Assembly (NCBI GenBank): GCA_037349315.1
Contig: JBAIAC010000048.1
Location: 38,504,501 to 38,568,500, forward strand
Length of the DNA: 64,000 nucleotides
Reading direction: 5' to 3'
From: Chelydra serpentina
Taxonomy: Eukaryota; Chordata; Testudines; Chelydridae
The notes beneath the pieces were generated by a model. The model did not search any database, had not been told where the DNA came from, and was given only the letters and a program-made list of their open reading frames with translations. Position 1 is the first letter of the stretch. Every line of letters begins with the position of its first letter. Position numbers and translations under genes: made by a program. Positions 11,330-22,895 of this stretch are shown piece after piece.

Positions 11330-12180
11330 GTACTAAAACATCCTGGGAATTTCTAAATGTTACAGATGACAGTTTCCTAACTCAAAAAGTTAGGAACTAA
11401 CATGGGGGAATTCTATATTAGATCTTGTCTTAGCAGAACTAAAAGTTAGTGGTACCGTAGCTACAGAGCTTAATTTGTAATGAAAGAGGTGCTGGGGTTC
11501 AAGCAATTAGATGCCGTGGCTCAAGCAATTTTTTTTTACTTTCATAACTGACACAGCAAGCCCAGAGGCCAGGAGTCAGCCCTGGCAAGCCCTAGCACAA
11601 ATGAAGCACTAGGTACAAGTGATCATGACATGATCATATTTATAATGTGGAAACTGAATAAAATCTGACCAGTAATATACAGTATACAATTGGTGCTTTA
11701 ACAGGGCAAATTTCACAAAGCTGAAAACAATTGAGCCAAATCAGCTGTGAGGAAGAATTTAATCAGAAAAATGTGAATGATAATTGGGGATAATTTAAGA
11801 ACACCTTAGTAGCTGCCCCAAAAGCCACAATCCCATAATTGAGGAAGAAGGCTGTACAGGTTACAAACCAAACTGATTTAGAGGGAAAGTAAAGGCAACT
11901 GTGTTTAAAAAAAAAATGAAGAAAGAGAAAGTTGATAGTAACAAGTTAGGAATTATAGAAAACTGAAAAGGGAAGCCAAGGGACACAAGGAACAATCGAT
12001 AGAGATAAGGACAGTAAAGAGTTTTTAAAATATGTTAGGAAAAATTATATTGGTTCATTACTAGATGGAAATGGTAGAATTATCAATAATAATGCAGAAA
12101 AGTCATAAGTGTTAAATAAATATTACTGTTCTGTATTTGGGGAAAAACAGATTATGCATATAGTGGTAACACTCTTTCTA
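11330..12180 (+). pseudogene. old CR1/L3-type LINE fragment
   Basis: Fragments of a diverged CR1-like ORF2 are readable: ILDLVLAELKVSG, then LGTSDHDMIIF (the end of the endonuclease domain), and after a degraded linker FLKYVRKNYIGSLLDG and VLNKYYCSVFGEK. The last two align with [15 protein letters not shown] and [13 protein letters not shown] of the long CR1 at 1080-1230. There are many stops, so this copy is much older than copy A. A MITE at 11465-11608 splits the endonuclease coding part. Confidence 0.7.
11465..11608. mobile_element. small MITE inside the old CR1 fragment
   Basis: The ends are related inverted repeats (CTTAATTTGT near the left, CTTCATTTGT inward from the right). The flanks are GTAGCTAC (11457-11464) and CTAGGTAC (11609-11616), six of eight identical. 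Removing it rejoins the CR1 phrases ELKVSG and LGTSDHD, which independently supports the insertion. Confidence 0.65.
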
Positions 12181-12292
12181 CTCCACTAGATTTAAATATA
12201 AAGTATCATCAATAACCATTTCAGAAGGTTTCCTTTCTTTTTGGCTCTGGCTTAACCATTTCTTCACAGAAACACACACAAGCTTAAACTAG

Positions 12293-12993
12293 TGTGACAA
12301 AGCTCTGTCCTTGTCTCCATGGCTCCCACATTTCCTGGTGGATTTCGCTAGCCTCAGAGGCTCACTGTGACCCTCCACATAGCCCTTCTCTCTCTACAGG
12401 CAAGGGTCACAGCCTATTGATCCACTTTCATCATAGCCAGCAAGGGAGGTGAGGAGAAGCTATCCTCCCTTGCACAGTTTGTGTTTGTCTCCCAGCCTCA
12501 GTGATTAATCAGGGGGGCAAAGGGGGAGCCCAGGCCCATCCTCTACTCCAGGCTCCATCCCAGGGACCCTAATAGTATATACTATGGTAGCTGACCTTTT
12601 AGAAACAGGACACATACAATTCCCACAGCAGCCCCCCCCACTTCCTTAAGCTCCACTTCACCCTTACCTCAGGGCCTCCTTCCTTGTGTCTGATATGGCT
12701 TGTGCTGTTCAGTCTCTCCAAAGACTAAACTTCCTCCCACACCTCACTGACTAACTGGGAGACTTAACTAGTTCTAGCCAGGCCTTAGTTAAGTTGATTG
12801 GGACACCTGAAGCCAATTATCTCCACTGCTTTCTTGATTAGAAATTAGAAGGATCTTAATTGGCCCCAGGTGTCTTGATTAACCTGGAGCAACTGCCATT
12901 TGATTACCATGGTACCAGGGATTTGTTTAGCCTGGGGATAACATACCTGTTCCTCACCACTTTACTATAGCCATCTGGCCTTGCCCCATCACA
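12293..12993. mobile_element. solo LTR, 701 bp
   Basis: It begins TGTGACAAAGCTCTG and ends GCCCCATCACA, with the TG...CA form of long terminal repeats. CTAG on both sides (12289-12292 and 12994-12997) is a 4-bp target duplication, which points to a retroviral-type integrase. No internal coding region is attached, so recombination between LTRs is likely to have removed it. The same LTR family flanks the two Tx1 composites at 13484 and 45988. Confidence 0.75.
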
Positions 12994-13483
12994 CTAGGAA
13001 AGCACTTGAGTTGCAACCTATAGAACTGCATTGCTCATGCTGATCTTTAGTCAGTGGGTATGTGAGTTCAACGAATGTAGGATTAGTCCAGGTGTGTACA
13101 TTTGCAGTTTATGGTAATCCTTCACCCTATAAAAGCAAGTGAACACTGTTTGACACCGTTCTTCTCTGGTTTCTTTTACTAACCTCAGTTTTTATTGTAA
13201 TTGAGGGGAAAAGTCTGAAAATTTTGGCTTGTGCCTGAGCTCCTTATTGAGGAAAAGTATCATAAGGTCGTGCTTTCATGTAAATAACTACAACAAAACC
13301 TCCTAAATGAGTGCTGATCTGCTAATGTAGCAGAGAGCAGTCTCGCTGCTTCTACAGCCTATAAAAATAGTCTGTTTTCTAATGTGTCAATTAATGTTTT
13401 GATCAAAGCACTGTAGGCAATTTGGAACTGGCTAAGAATCAAATGTAAATTCAGCAAATTCTGAAATGCCATTTAATGGCTAG

Positions 13484-14108
13484 TGTGACAAAGTTCCTCC
13501 TCTACCTTGGTGAGTCCTGCGCTTATTGATCGCCTCAGATATCTTCCTCTCTGGTAGAACCCATAGTCAATTTCCTCCTGTGTCTGATCAGGAGTTGGGA
13601 GGAACCCGGACCCGCCCTCTACTGCAGGTTCCAGCCCAGGGCCCTGTGGATTGCAGTTGTCTATAGAGTTTCCTATAACAGCTGCGTGACAGCTACAACT
13701 CCCTGGGCTACTTCCCCACGGCCTCCGCCCAATACCTTCTTTACGCTTATTGCAGGACCTTCCTCCTGATGGTCTACTGATGCTTGTACGCCTCAGTCCT
13801 TCAACTCTTCTCACTCTCAACTCCTTGTGTACCTCTTGTTCCCAGCTCCTCGCATGCCATACCACAAACTGAAGGGAGCTCCTTTTTAAACCCAGGTGCC
13901 CTGATTAACCTGCCTGTCTTAATTGATTCTAGCAGGTTCTTCTTAATTGGCTCCAGGTGTCCTAATTAGCCTGCCTGCCTTAAATTGGTTCCAGAAAGTT
14001 CCTGCTTGTTTTAGTACAGCCCCTGCTCTGGTCACTCAGGGAACAGAAACCTACTTCTCCAGTGGCCAGTAGATCTGCGTTGGATTCTTCTATTACACCC
14101 AACTGGCC
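13484..14108. mobile_element. left part of an LTR split by a Tx1-type LINE
   Basis: The start TGTGACAAAGTTCCTC and general plan match the solo LTR at 12293. The LTR-like sequence runs to TACACCCAACTGGCCT (14094-14109), where the LINE-associated sequence begins. The remaining terminal bases of the LTR appear 4.7 kb later at 18822-18849. The outer flanks CTAG (13480-13483) and ATAG (18850-18853) match at three of four positions, consistent with one original LTR insertion. Confidence 0.62.
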
Positions 14109-14751
14109 TAGAGAAAAGAGGGAGGTAGAGGGCTACTGCTGCTGGGGCTGCTGCTAGGCCCTGGTCTCCTGGCTACTGCTGTAGCTGCTACTGCTCCAGC
14201 TACTCCCCTGGCTGGACCAGACACTCCTCCCACTACTCTACTCTCTGGTTGTTGGCTGGCTGGTAGCTGAACCCCTACAAACACCTTGGTTGCTGCTACT
14301 TCTGCTACTGCAGCAGCCCCTGGGGAGGGGCCTGCTGGCCCTCTCCCCAGAGAAGAGGCGTGGGGGACTCCTGATCCAGCCGCTGTTGTGACCACCACCA
14401 CCATCCGTGAGGGGTCCTGCCTGGCCACTGGACCACTGCCTGGAGTTGCTGGAGCTGCTGCCGTATTTGCTGCCAGGAAGCTGCTGGAACCCAGAGGAGG
14501 AAGACCCGGAAGACCGTCAGCTGCTGAGGGAGCGCAGAATCTCTGCAGTCCACCGTGGAGGGGGCCTTCAAGAACTGAGTATTTTTTCGAACTGTGCTCT
14601 AGTGATGGGGGGTATTGACTGTGTTTGTAGGGGCACAGGGGGTGTGGCGTGGAGCCTACCCCCAGGTTCATCTGTGCCCCCCCCCCCAACCCCCACCACC
14701 ACCGCTGCCCCCTCCACCACCTCTGCTGGTTGCTCACAATCTTCCCTGGTT

Positions 14752-15466
14752 CATAGAATCATAGAATCTCAGGGTTGGAAGGGACCTCAGGAGGTCATCT
14801 AGTCCAACCCCCTGCTCAAAGCAGGACCAACCCCAACTAGATCATCCCAGCCAGGGCTTTGTCAAGCCTGACCTTAAAAATCTCTAAGGAAGGAGATTCC
14901 ACCACCTCCCTAGGTAACCCATTCCAGTGCTTCACCACCCTCCTAGTGAAAAAGTTTTTCCTAATATCCAACCTAAACCTCCCCCTCTGCAACTTGAGAC
15001 CATTACTCCTTGTTCTGTCATCTTCTACCACTGAGAACAGTCTAGATCCATCCTCTTTGGAACCCCCTTTTAGGTAGTTGAAAGCAGCTATCAAATCCCC
15101 CCTCATTCTTCTCTTCTGCAGGCTAAACAATCCCAGTTCCCTCAGCCTCTCCTCATAAGTCATGTGCTCCAGCCCCCTAATCATTTTTGTTGCCCTCCGT
15201 TGGACTCTTTCCAATTTATCCACATCCTTCTTGTAGTGTGGGGCCCAAAACTGGACACAGTACTCCAAATGAGGCCTCACCAGTGCCGAATAGAGGGGAA
15301 TAATCACGTCCCTCGATCTGCTGGAAATGCCCCTACTTATACAGCCCAAAATGCCATTAGCCTTCTTGGCAACAAGGGCACACTGTTGACTCATATTCAG
15401 CTTTTCGTCCACTGTAACCCCTAGGTCCTTTTCTGCAGAACTGCTGCCCAGCCATTCGGTTCCTGC
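14752..15466 (-). mobile_element. CR1 LINE, copy B, 3' fragment in reverse
   Basis: Read on the minus strand, this ends in the CR1 tail (the plus strand starts TCATAGAATCATAGAATC). It covers the C-terminus of ORF2 and the 3' UTR. It is close to copy A at 2165-2875, differing by scattered substitutions and by having no long G run. It lies inside the Tx1 composite and is therefore younger than that element. Confidence 0.92.
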
Positions 15467-15469
15467 CTC
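14837..15469 (-). pseudogene. CR1 ORF2 C-terminal region, copy B
   Basis: An uninterrupted frame encodes the post-RT part of ORF2: [20 protein letters not shown], then [56 protein letters not shown] and [12 protein letters not shown] sequence before the stop. The frame runs further upstream only by entering the host LINE sequence beyond 15466, so codons past that point are not CR1. Without the polymerase domain the fragment cannot act. It shows the ancestral reading of the stretch that is shifted in copy A. Confidence 0.88.
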
Positions 15470-16126
15470 TGGACTCAGCTGCTTGCTTGGCTTGCCAAGC
15501 TTGTTTCCACCCTTTGGGCCTGCAGCAGCAACCAGCCCGCCATTGACTTTGTACAAGTGCACGTGCCCACCCCATTCCCACGCCCCTTGCTTTGCCCTTT
15601 GCTACTTGCCCCATCTGCTCCTTGCAGCTGTTTGACCCCCCCCCTTTTTTTTGTCCCAACCCCTTGCTAGCTTCGGTTTAGTTGCCTGCCCTGACCTTTT
15701 CCCTCTACAGCCTTTGTTTTGTTTGCCCCGCCCCAGCCCTGAAGCTAGCCCTTTGGTTTTCTGCCCCATTTCCAGCCTGACTGTCCCCCTCCCCTGCAGC
15801 CCCCGCTTGCTCTGATTGGCCCCTCCCCTCATGCTCCCATGCCCCCTCCCATGCGCTTGTGCCCCTCCCCTGTTTGAGTTTGACCCTATTTCACTGCACC
15901 CCCGCCATGCTGTTATACCCCCTGTCCCCTAGTGCAACAAGAAGAGCCAGATTTTCCATTCTGAGTCGGTGACTGAACCCTACCCCCGCACTAGTCCTTG
16001 ATAACCCCAAATCCAATCCTCACTTTTAGTGCCCTCCTCCCCTGCCTGCAGCCTAGCGGGGAGGAGTGGTCACCCCAATTCCTCTCCCCCCTCTCTCCAG
16101 TGTTTTCCCTTCCCTCCCTGTTCATT

Positions 16127-16540
16127 ATGGCAGGCGACACGGCAGGGGCGGGCCCTCCAGAAGACCCGGCCGCCCCTCCCCCACCTGCCCCCCCCGTCAT
16201 CCCTCTAGCCTCTACCTCAACCGCCGCTGCCAAACCACCTGCTATTGCCCCTGCTGGGGCACCGGCGGCCGCAGAGGTGACCTCTGCTGCTGCCACGTCC
16301 CTTGCCCCCCCCCGATTCTGGGGGAGCTCCCCCAGCTGGAGGAAAGGGCCAGGGTGGGAAGAAGGGTAAGGACTCCGCCAAAAAGGCCAGGCCCTCCATG
16401 GCAGAGGCTGCCCCTACTGCTGTGGCCCCGCCACCAGCCGCGGCGTCCCTCCCTGCTGTTCCCTCCACCAGCTCTGTGGGTGCCCCTCCTCCAGCCCCCA
16501 GGGCGTACGCCCAGGTGATGGCAACCTCCCCGCCTGTCGT
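16127..16540 (+). pseudogene. Tx1-type ORF1 N-terminal remnant
   Basis: From ATG at 16127 the frame reads MAGDTAGAGPPEDPAAPPPP and stays Ala/Pro-rich. A one-base shift at about 16310, next to a run of C, moves it to the frame GGAPPAGGKGQGGKKGKDSA, rich in Lys, Gly and Ala, which ends at AYAQVMATSPPVV. Low-complexity basic N-termini are common in ORF1 proteins of Tx1/L1-type LINEs, which bind element RNA. The zinc-knuckle part is missing here but present in copy B at 46381. Assignment rests on position and composition. Confidence 0.5.
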
Positions 16541-18690
16541 TTGCCCTCTTGTCCCTGGATCAGGAGAAGGCGTTCGACAGGGTGGATCACGGGTACCTCC
16601 TGAGCACTCTGCGAGCATTTGGCTTCGGACCCCAGTTTGTGGGTTTTCTCCAGGTGCTGTATGCCTCCACAGAGTGTCTGGTCAGGCTCAACTGGACCCT
16701 GACTGAGCCGGTCAGCTTCGGGCGAGGAGTACGGCAGGGGTGCCCCCTCTCGGGCCAGCTGTACGCTCTGGCGATCGAGCCCTACCTCTGCCTCCTCTGC
16801 AGGAGGTTGACGGGGTTGGTGCTCCGAGAGCCGGAGCTGTGGCTGGTCCTGTCGGCATACACCGACAACGTGCTCCTCATGGTCCAGGACCCGAGCGACT
16901 TGGCTCGGGTGGAGGCTTGCCAGGCGATCTACTTGGCGGTCTCCTCCGCCCGGGTCAACTGGGTCAAGAGCTCTGGCCTGGTGGTAGGGTATGGGTGGCA
17001 GGCGAGCTCCCTCCCACCCGCGCTTCAGGCCATCAGGTGGAGTATGGGTCCGCTGCTCTATCTCGGCGTTTACCTTTCCGCCACGCATCCGTCTCCGCCA
17101 GAGAACTGGCACGATTTAGAGGGCAGGGTGACTGAGCGGCTCCAGAGATGGACAGGACTACTCCGGTGCCTCTCCTTTCGAGGGAGGGCACTGGTGCTCA
17201 ATCAACTAGTCCTGTCCATGCTCTGGTACCGGCTCAACACCCTGGTCCCCGCCCCGGATTTCCTGGCCAACCTCCGGAAGTTGATCCTGGAGTTCTTTTG
17301 GTCAGGACTGCACCGGGTCTCTGCAGGGGTTCTCCACCTACCTCTGGAGGAGGGAGGGCAGGGCCTGAAGTGCCTACGCACTCAGGTCCATGTTTTCCAC
17401 CTCCAGGCCCTGCCGAGACTCCTTTATGGTGCAGGTAGTCCGGCGTGGAGCATACTGGTGCACGCCTTCCTGCGCTGCTTCCGAGGGCTCCGATATGACC
17501 GGCAGCTCCTTTATCTCCATCTGAGAGGTCTTCTGCGAGACCTCTCCGGGCTGCTGGTCTTCTACCAGGACCTCCTCCGGACCTGGAAACTGTTCTCAGC
17601 GACCAGGTCCATGGTGGCCACCGAGGAGGCGGATCTCCTTGCGGAGCCCCTGCTACACAACCCCCAGCTACGTGTGCAGGTGGCGGAGTCCCCCTCGGTG
17701 CGCCAGAGGTTGGTCCTGGCAGAAGTCACCAGAGTCGGAGATCTCCTGGACTACGACCGGGGAGACTGGCTGGATCCCCTGATGCTCGCTCAGCGCATGG
17801 GGCGCTCCAGACCTCGTACTCCCCGGCGTGTACTTCAGGAGGTGAAGGCCGTTTTGCCACCCGCTGCTCGAGTTTACCTCGACCGGGTCCTGTGAGAGGG
17901 CACGCCCTGCCCTCCCTCCACCCCTGGCCCTCCGGACCTTCTTATCAGGCCCCTGCCCCGTGATCCCAACCAGCCCCCTCGTTCCTTCACCGCGAGCTGG
18001 CTACACGAACTGCAGCCGGTCCGCTTCCAGACCACACCAAGGAAACATCTTTACACGCTCATGCTCCACACCCTTAATCTCCTCACCCTCACGTCCTGCC
18101 CCGATACGAAATGGCGGGACCGCCTGCCACCTCTAGAGGGTGAGAAGCCCCGGTGGGCCAGCCTTTACTCCTCCTTAGTCCCAAGGCCCGCCGAGGATGT
18201 CAGTTGGCGGCTCCTTCACAGAGCTGTGAGCACGGGCATGTACTTGGCGCGGTTCACCCCTATCTCCGACACCTGCCCCTTTTGCGGCGTGAGGGAGACC
18301 CTGGCGCACATTTATCTGGAGTGCGCCAGGCTGCAGCCCCTGTTCCGGCTCCTCTTAGACATTTTGTTGAGGTTTTGGTTGCACTTTTCCCCTCACCTTT
18401 TTATTTATGCACTTCCAATCCGCGGCCCCACGAAGTCACGGGATCTCCTGGTCAACCTCCTCCTGGCCCTAGCTAAACTGGCCATCTACAAAACCAGGGT
18501 GAGGAGGTTGGCCGATGGAGGCTCCTGTGACTGTGGGGCCTATTTTCGATCTTCTGTTCGTTCACGCATCCGGGCAGAGTTCCTCTGGGCAGCGTCCACT
18601 AGCTCCCTTGTTGCCTTTGAGGAGCAGTGGGCGCTGTCCGGGGTTCTCTGCTCGATGTCCCCATCTGGTTCACTTCGTTTGACCCTTTGA
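16540..18690 (+). pseudogene. Tx1-clade ORF2 reverse transcriptase and C-terminus
   Basis: One frame runs about 715 codons, interrupted only by a TGA at 17893-17895, after which the same frame continues to 18690. It enters at FALLSLDQEKAFDRVDH (motif A, catalytic Asp), then GVRQGCPLSGQLYALAIEPY (motif B, residues 60-79 counted from the TTG at 16549). Motif C reads AYTDNVLL (16855-16878), where RTs normally have YADD. Both changed codons (ACC for GCC, AAC for GAC) fit CpG decay, and the second removes a catalytic Asp. The C-terminus carries CPFCGVRETLAHIYLEC (18274-18324), a Cx2Cx7Hx4C zinc-binding motif found at the end of such RTs. Everything N-terminal to motif A is deleted. Confidence 0.88.
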
Positions 18691-18821
18691 CCACACTCCC
18701 ATTCCTGTTTTTTCATTTTTTGTCCCCCGGAATCACTTGGTATCCAGGTCCTGTGGATCCCTCCCCTTAGGCTGGAGGGGGGGATCCTTTAGCTTCCCGG
18801 ATCCCAATAGGATTAGACTTC

Positions 18822-18849
18822 TGTACCCCACTTGTCTGGGTCTGTCACA
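18822..18849. mobile_element. right end of the split LTR
   Basis: CTGTACCCCACTTGTCTGGG followed by TCTGTCACA closes the LTR. TACACCCAACTGGCCT at 14094-14109 resembles the first part of it, so about 16-25 bp appear on both sides of the LINE, as a target duplication would. The same end occurs at 49759-49785 after the second Tx1 copy. Confidence 0.55.
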
Positions 18850-21499
18850 ATAGATAATTTAATCTCTCAACACAGAGTATTGCTGATGGCAGATCTACAT
18901 GGGAGATGCTGAACAGTTGGACTTTAACTCTTTCTAGAGTACATGACTTGAAGGTTGTTCCATATGTTTTTTTCCCTACATCTACAATAAGTCTCAAATT
19001 TCAACTTTCTAACAAATGATGTCACAACAAACTGGAAATTTTTAATATACTGTCTGAGACAGGAAAGAAAAAAATGTAGAAGTGTTTGTGGAGTAGCATT
19101 TCGGGGATAGAGATTATGAGAACACTGTTGGTTTGTGGCAGTTTCAGTGTTGTAAAAAACCAAAACAAAACAAATAAGCTAGTGTGTTGAATAACCACTT
19201 TCCCTTCAAATCCCAGACTTCCTTCTTGGACAATTGCTATAGAAATCAAGGCATTAACGTGCTAGTCAACATCTGGAAGCTTCTGATTGGTCACACTTTT
19301 TTTGTGGATTGAGAAAAGTTAAAAAGCGAATTGATGTCTTTTTCTAGCATGGGTTATAGCAATATTACATTATGCATCTGATCCTACATTTTGCAGCAAG
19401 ACAGATTTAAGGAAAGAATTGCAAAATAGAAAAGAAATGGATAGTAAAGAGAGAATTTTAATGTTGGCATAATTGTTACCCTAATTTATTGCCTCACTGC
19501 TCCTGCATGTATTTATTTGTGTTTTTCTGGAGACAGTTTGTTTTTAATAATTTATTATGTGCTTGATTAAGTTAATGAAGAGCATGAAAGGGGGTATACT
19601 TTTCCTTTCCTTTTCCCACTCTGCTATAATCATGTTTACTGTCTGGCACAATGATGGTTCAATTTTCAGAAATGTTCACCACCTTCTGCTGCTGATTAAA
19701 TTCCTGTTTAGTTTCTCTGCCAAATCTGTTGGATTAAATTAACAAGATCTGTTTGCTTTAGTGGGAATGACCTGCACCGACCTTCAGCTTGTACAAAATA
19801 ACAATCTTTTCAGTGATTTATTGATTCAATGCTCTTTATCTTCTCTTAAAGAAATGTACATTAGGAATGTTTGCCTTTAGCTTGCTTCAATTTGCAGACA
19901 CACATTACTTATTTCAATACACTGGAGCCCTTGGTCCTCCATATCTAACAGCTTTGCACTCTTTGCTGTTATTAACACTTCCTCTCCTTCAAAAGATTCA
20001 CCAAAGTTTGATTACTCTAAGGATAAAAGTCACATGATCCTTTACTCTACAAACGGTCCCACTCCTGAAAATTATCCACATCAAAGGACCAATTTGAGAA
20101 GATTAAAACCTTTCTTTTTCCTTATTTTTACTGAATTGCTTTCTACCCTCCCACTTAATTCATTTGCTTTGTTGCTGCCAACCAAGGAGTAAAGAAGTCA
20201 TAGTTTAAAAAAAAAAAAAAAAAGCTACACTAAGCGTAAGAATGTTAAATATTTAATTCTATCTCTCAGGCTATTCAAGGCAATTTTACAAGCACCAAGT
20301 GAGGCAACTATTTCTGAAACCTGGATAAAATTTGAGCACAAAATGCACTCTTTAGATCTGCTATTCTGCTTTCTTTACCATATATAGGTGCCACTTTCCA
20401 TTGACGTCAATAGGCTTTGTATCCAGCCCAAGAAGAGCATGGTATTAGAAATCTGCCATGAAAAATATTGCCATAAATGCACCATTCATTTAAGCTGCAG
20501 TGCAGTTGATCAAGAAAAAGGAACCTTTAAAATCACGGAAATTGAGAAACTGCAGTATGTGTAACTAGAAACAGCAGCAGATCCTTAGTTGCAGCTTAGT
20601 TAACTTTCCCCAAATGTACAGAATATTTACTTGAAGTACAGTGTCTATGGCACTGTCTTTATTGCACTGTCCTAACTGGCTCTATCCTTCCATGAGAAGG
20701 TGGGATTTATGCGCAGATGTGAGACACTCTAAATAGCAAATAAATCAACATGTCTCACTAGAAATGTAAAAAGTTGTTTCTCAGATGCCTCTGTGATACA
20801 GATGGAGAGTGCTGGAACTTGTGCAGCTTAGCCACATTGCCCCAATGGATGTCAAACAGGTAGCATGGCCTGGCCAAAGCAGGATTTACGTTAGCAGCCC
20901 TATACAGATTCTATTGTTTTTTAATTTGTGAAAATTGTCTTGTGCAAAAGATTTTACCAGCCTCTGCAGCTAGAAAGAAAACAGGCAGTTTGATAGTTAC
21001 AGGTGTGGAGACACATATAGATTTACCATATGTTAAACTTTAGCAATCAAGTATAGCAAGCTAATTGAAGACACTCCCTGGAGGGTAGTTAGATATCATC
21101 CAAGGTCCCACAAAATTGGGTTGGCAGCTTGTAAAATATTCACTTGAGCTTCTACATGTCTCACGCTGAACTACAGTACAAAAGTACCAAAGTTCTTCAC
21201 ATCAGGACTCCAAGTCTGAAGAGTCACCTTTCAATATAGACAACATACAAGGACACAGATGAAAATTACTGGATCATCAATGACATAATTATGCTTCATT
21301 GCAGTGCCTACTGTGCTTGTTGGTCTGGGAACCATTGTCTGACAGCATGTGTGGGGAATACTTATGTCACGCTGTCTGGAGTGGCTCACGGCTGAGTGCG
21401 CCAACCTCAGGGCAGACTGCCAAAAGCAGGGCAGATACCATAAACTGGTTCTTTGTTCTATTAGATTTCACCAACCCAGTAACAAATGTGAACTCCTAG
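18850..21499. other. AT-rich DNA, no gene seen
   Basis: No protein-like frame. A run of 17 A lies at 20207-20223, too isolated to be called a retroposon tail. GACGTCAATAGGCTTTG at about 20404 is one of the recurrent phrases discussed in the findings. Confidence 0.5.
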
Positions 21500-22420
21500 A
21501 TCACTGTAACAGTCTTACCATGGAGTCACAGACAGTCCCCTTGGGCTCTCCAGCCTATTGTGCCAGCCAGGCAAGCTGGACTCAGTGATAAATGGTCACT
21601 TACACCAAAAATCACAAAATATTCAGGTTGCTCACAGTCCCAAAAGACCAGTCACTTATCCCAGATCAATTTGTACCTTAGATGTCACACCGGAGACAAT
21701 GCCTGTAGTCACTCCTGTAATAAACTAAAGGTTTATTAACTAGGAAAAAGAAATACGAGAGTTATTTACAGGTGCAAGCAAGCAAACCTATATACACAAA
21801 TGAGCTTGTCTGTGATCTGAAAAGGTGATAGAGATGTAGTAATCTGTCAGCACTGAATGTCTTTTTTAGGACTTAAAATAGGTTGATTTGGGGTATCTCT
21901 GCTTTCTGTTTCTTAGCTCAGCCGTTGTGGGAGTCCAAACAGCAAAGAGATGAAAAATCTTCACGTTAGCCATTTTTATTTCCCTCCTCCAGCATTCAAA
22001 CCAATGGGACAAGGCCTTCTGCACTGACTTCTCTATGGATGGATGGGGCAATTAACAAAGCTTTTGTCCTATAGTGGCCAAATTAATTCTGATAGTCCTC
22101 CTGGATGGCTGTGGGGAGCCAACTCTTCCCATCTGAGTTCACAAGTTCAGAGCAGGCATTTTTACAATTATGAAACAAATTTGTATTTTACCTTGTAGCA
22201 TGGAATAGACATACAAGTGAGATTAATGCATGCCGCAACTTACAAGCATTTTATAGAGACTAAACACATCCTTACAAGTCTAACACTTATCTTGATCAAT
22301 ACTAACATAGAGGCGAGCTAGTCTGGTTTTCAGCTATGAATTTGTAAGTGCTCAGCTGACGTCTACAGCCTTGGCAAGAGCTGGTGCTTGGTTTGCCAGT
22401 GTCAAAATGTCTATGACAAC
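21500..22420. mobile_element. LTR-like repeat, boundaries uncertain
   Basis: The plan matches the solo LTR at 47440-48358: similar C/A-rich leading sequence and then TAATAAACTAAAGGTTTATT (21719-21738), which parallels the CTAAAGGTTTATTCATAAAA stretch of that LTR at 47805-47822. No flanking duplication was found and the ends are guesses. It is probably an older member of the same or a related LTR family. Confidence 0.45.
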
Positions 22421-22895
22421 ACCATCAAAAATAGGAATTTCCTGTTACCTTTATGATTGAGTATGTGGCATGTATAGTTCTGAAGTGCACTTTGGTGGCC
22501 ATTAGTTTATGTTTATGGAGTCTCAGATTTATCCTTTTGGGCTTGATGATGATAATACAAATCCTGTACATTTGTTTATGAAACGTGATAGAATTTATCC
22601 TGTGGCTATTCCTATTTTTGTTTGATTAAAGCAGACTAGTTATGCTGTTGTTGTGTGTCCTACTATTGGACAAAAGTGTTATGTATCAATGATATGGTTT
22701 CAATGGACAACTTTGCACTAATATGTGATATTTGCCAATTTCGGTATTTGGCTAGGTTGGGCCTTGTATTTAGTGTCATGATCCATAACTACAGCTTGTA
22801 TTGGACTATTTTCAAACCCTGTTATTTAATCACACATATAACTGTGCCACAGAGTCTATTTGGGTAAAAACAAAAAAAAAGATATAATCTCTATA
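22421..22895. other. no gene or clear element seen
   Basis: AT-rich sequence with no recognisable frame, terminal repeat or duplication. Confidence 0.4.

Larger units (their letters stand above)
14109..18821 (+). mobile_element. Tx1-clade LINE copy A, rearranged and nested
   Basis: This is a GC-rich non-LTR element of the Tx1 type, a clade known for target-specific insertion. Leading non-coding or low-complexity sequence (14109-14751) and more of it after 15467 flank a reversed CR1 insertion (14752-15466). A Pro/Ala-rich ORF1 start follows at 16127, then a direct jump at about 16530 into the RT of ORF2. That means ORF1's remainder, the endonuclease and the RT N-terminus have been deleted (roughly 3 kb, by comparison with what copy B retains). 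The 3' UTR ends in CTTCCCGGATCCCAA (18796-18810). Confidence 0.75.

Noticed and set aside
14108..14802. overlapping 110-209-codon frames on both strands
   Set aside because: GC-rich, GCT/CTG-rich sequence stays open in several frames at once; nothing resembles a known domain.
16217..17112. minus-strand frames opposite the Tx1 RT
   Set aside because: They are shadows of the plus-strand RT, whose motifs are clear.
20207..20223. poly-A run as the tail of a processed pseudogene
   Set aside because: No coding remnant precedes it and no duplication was seen.
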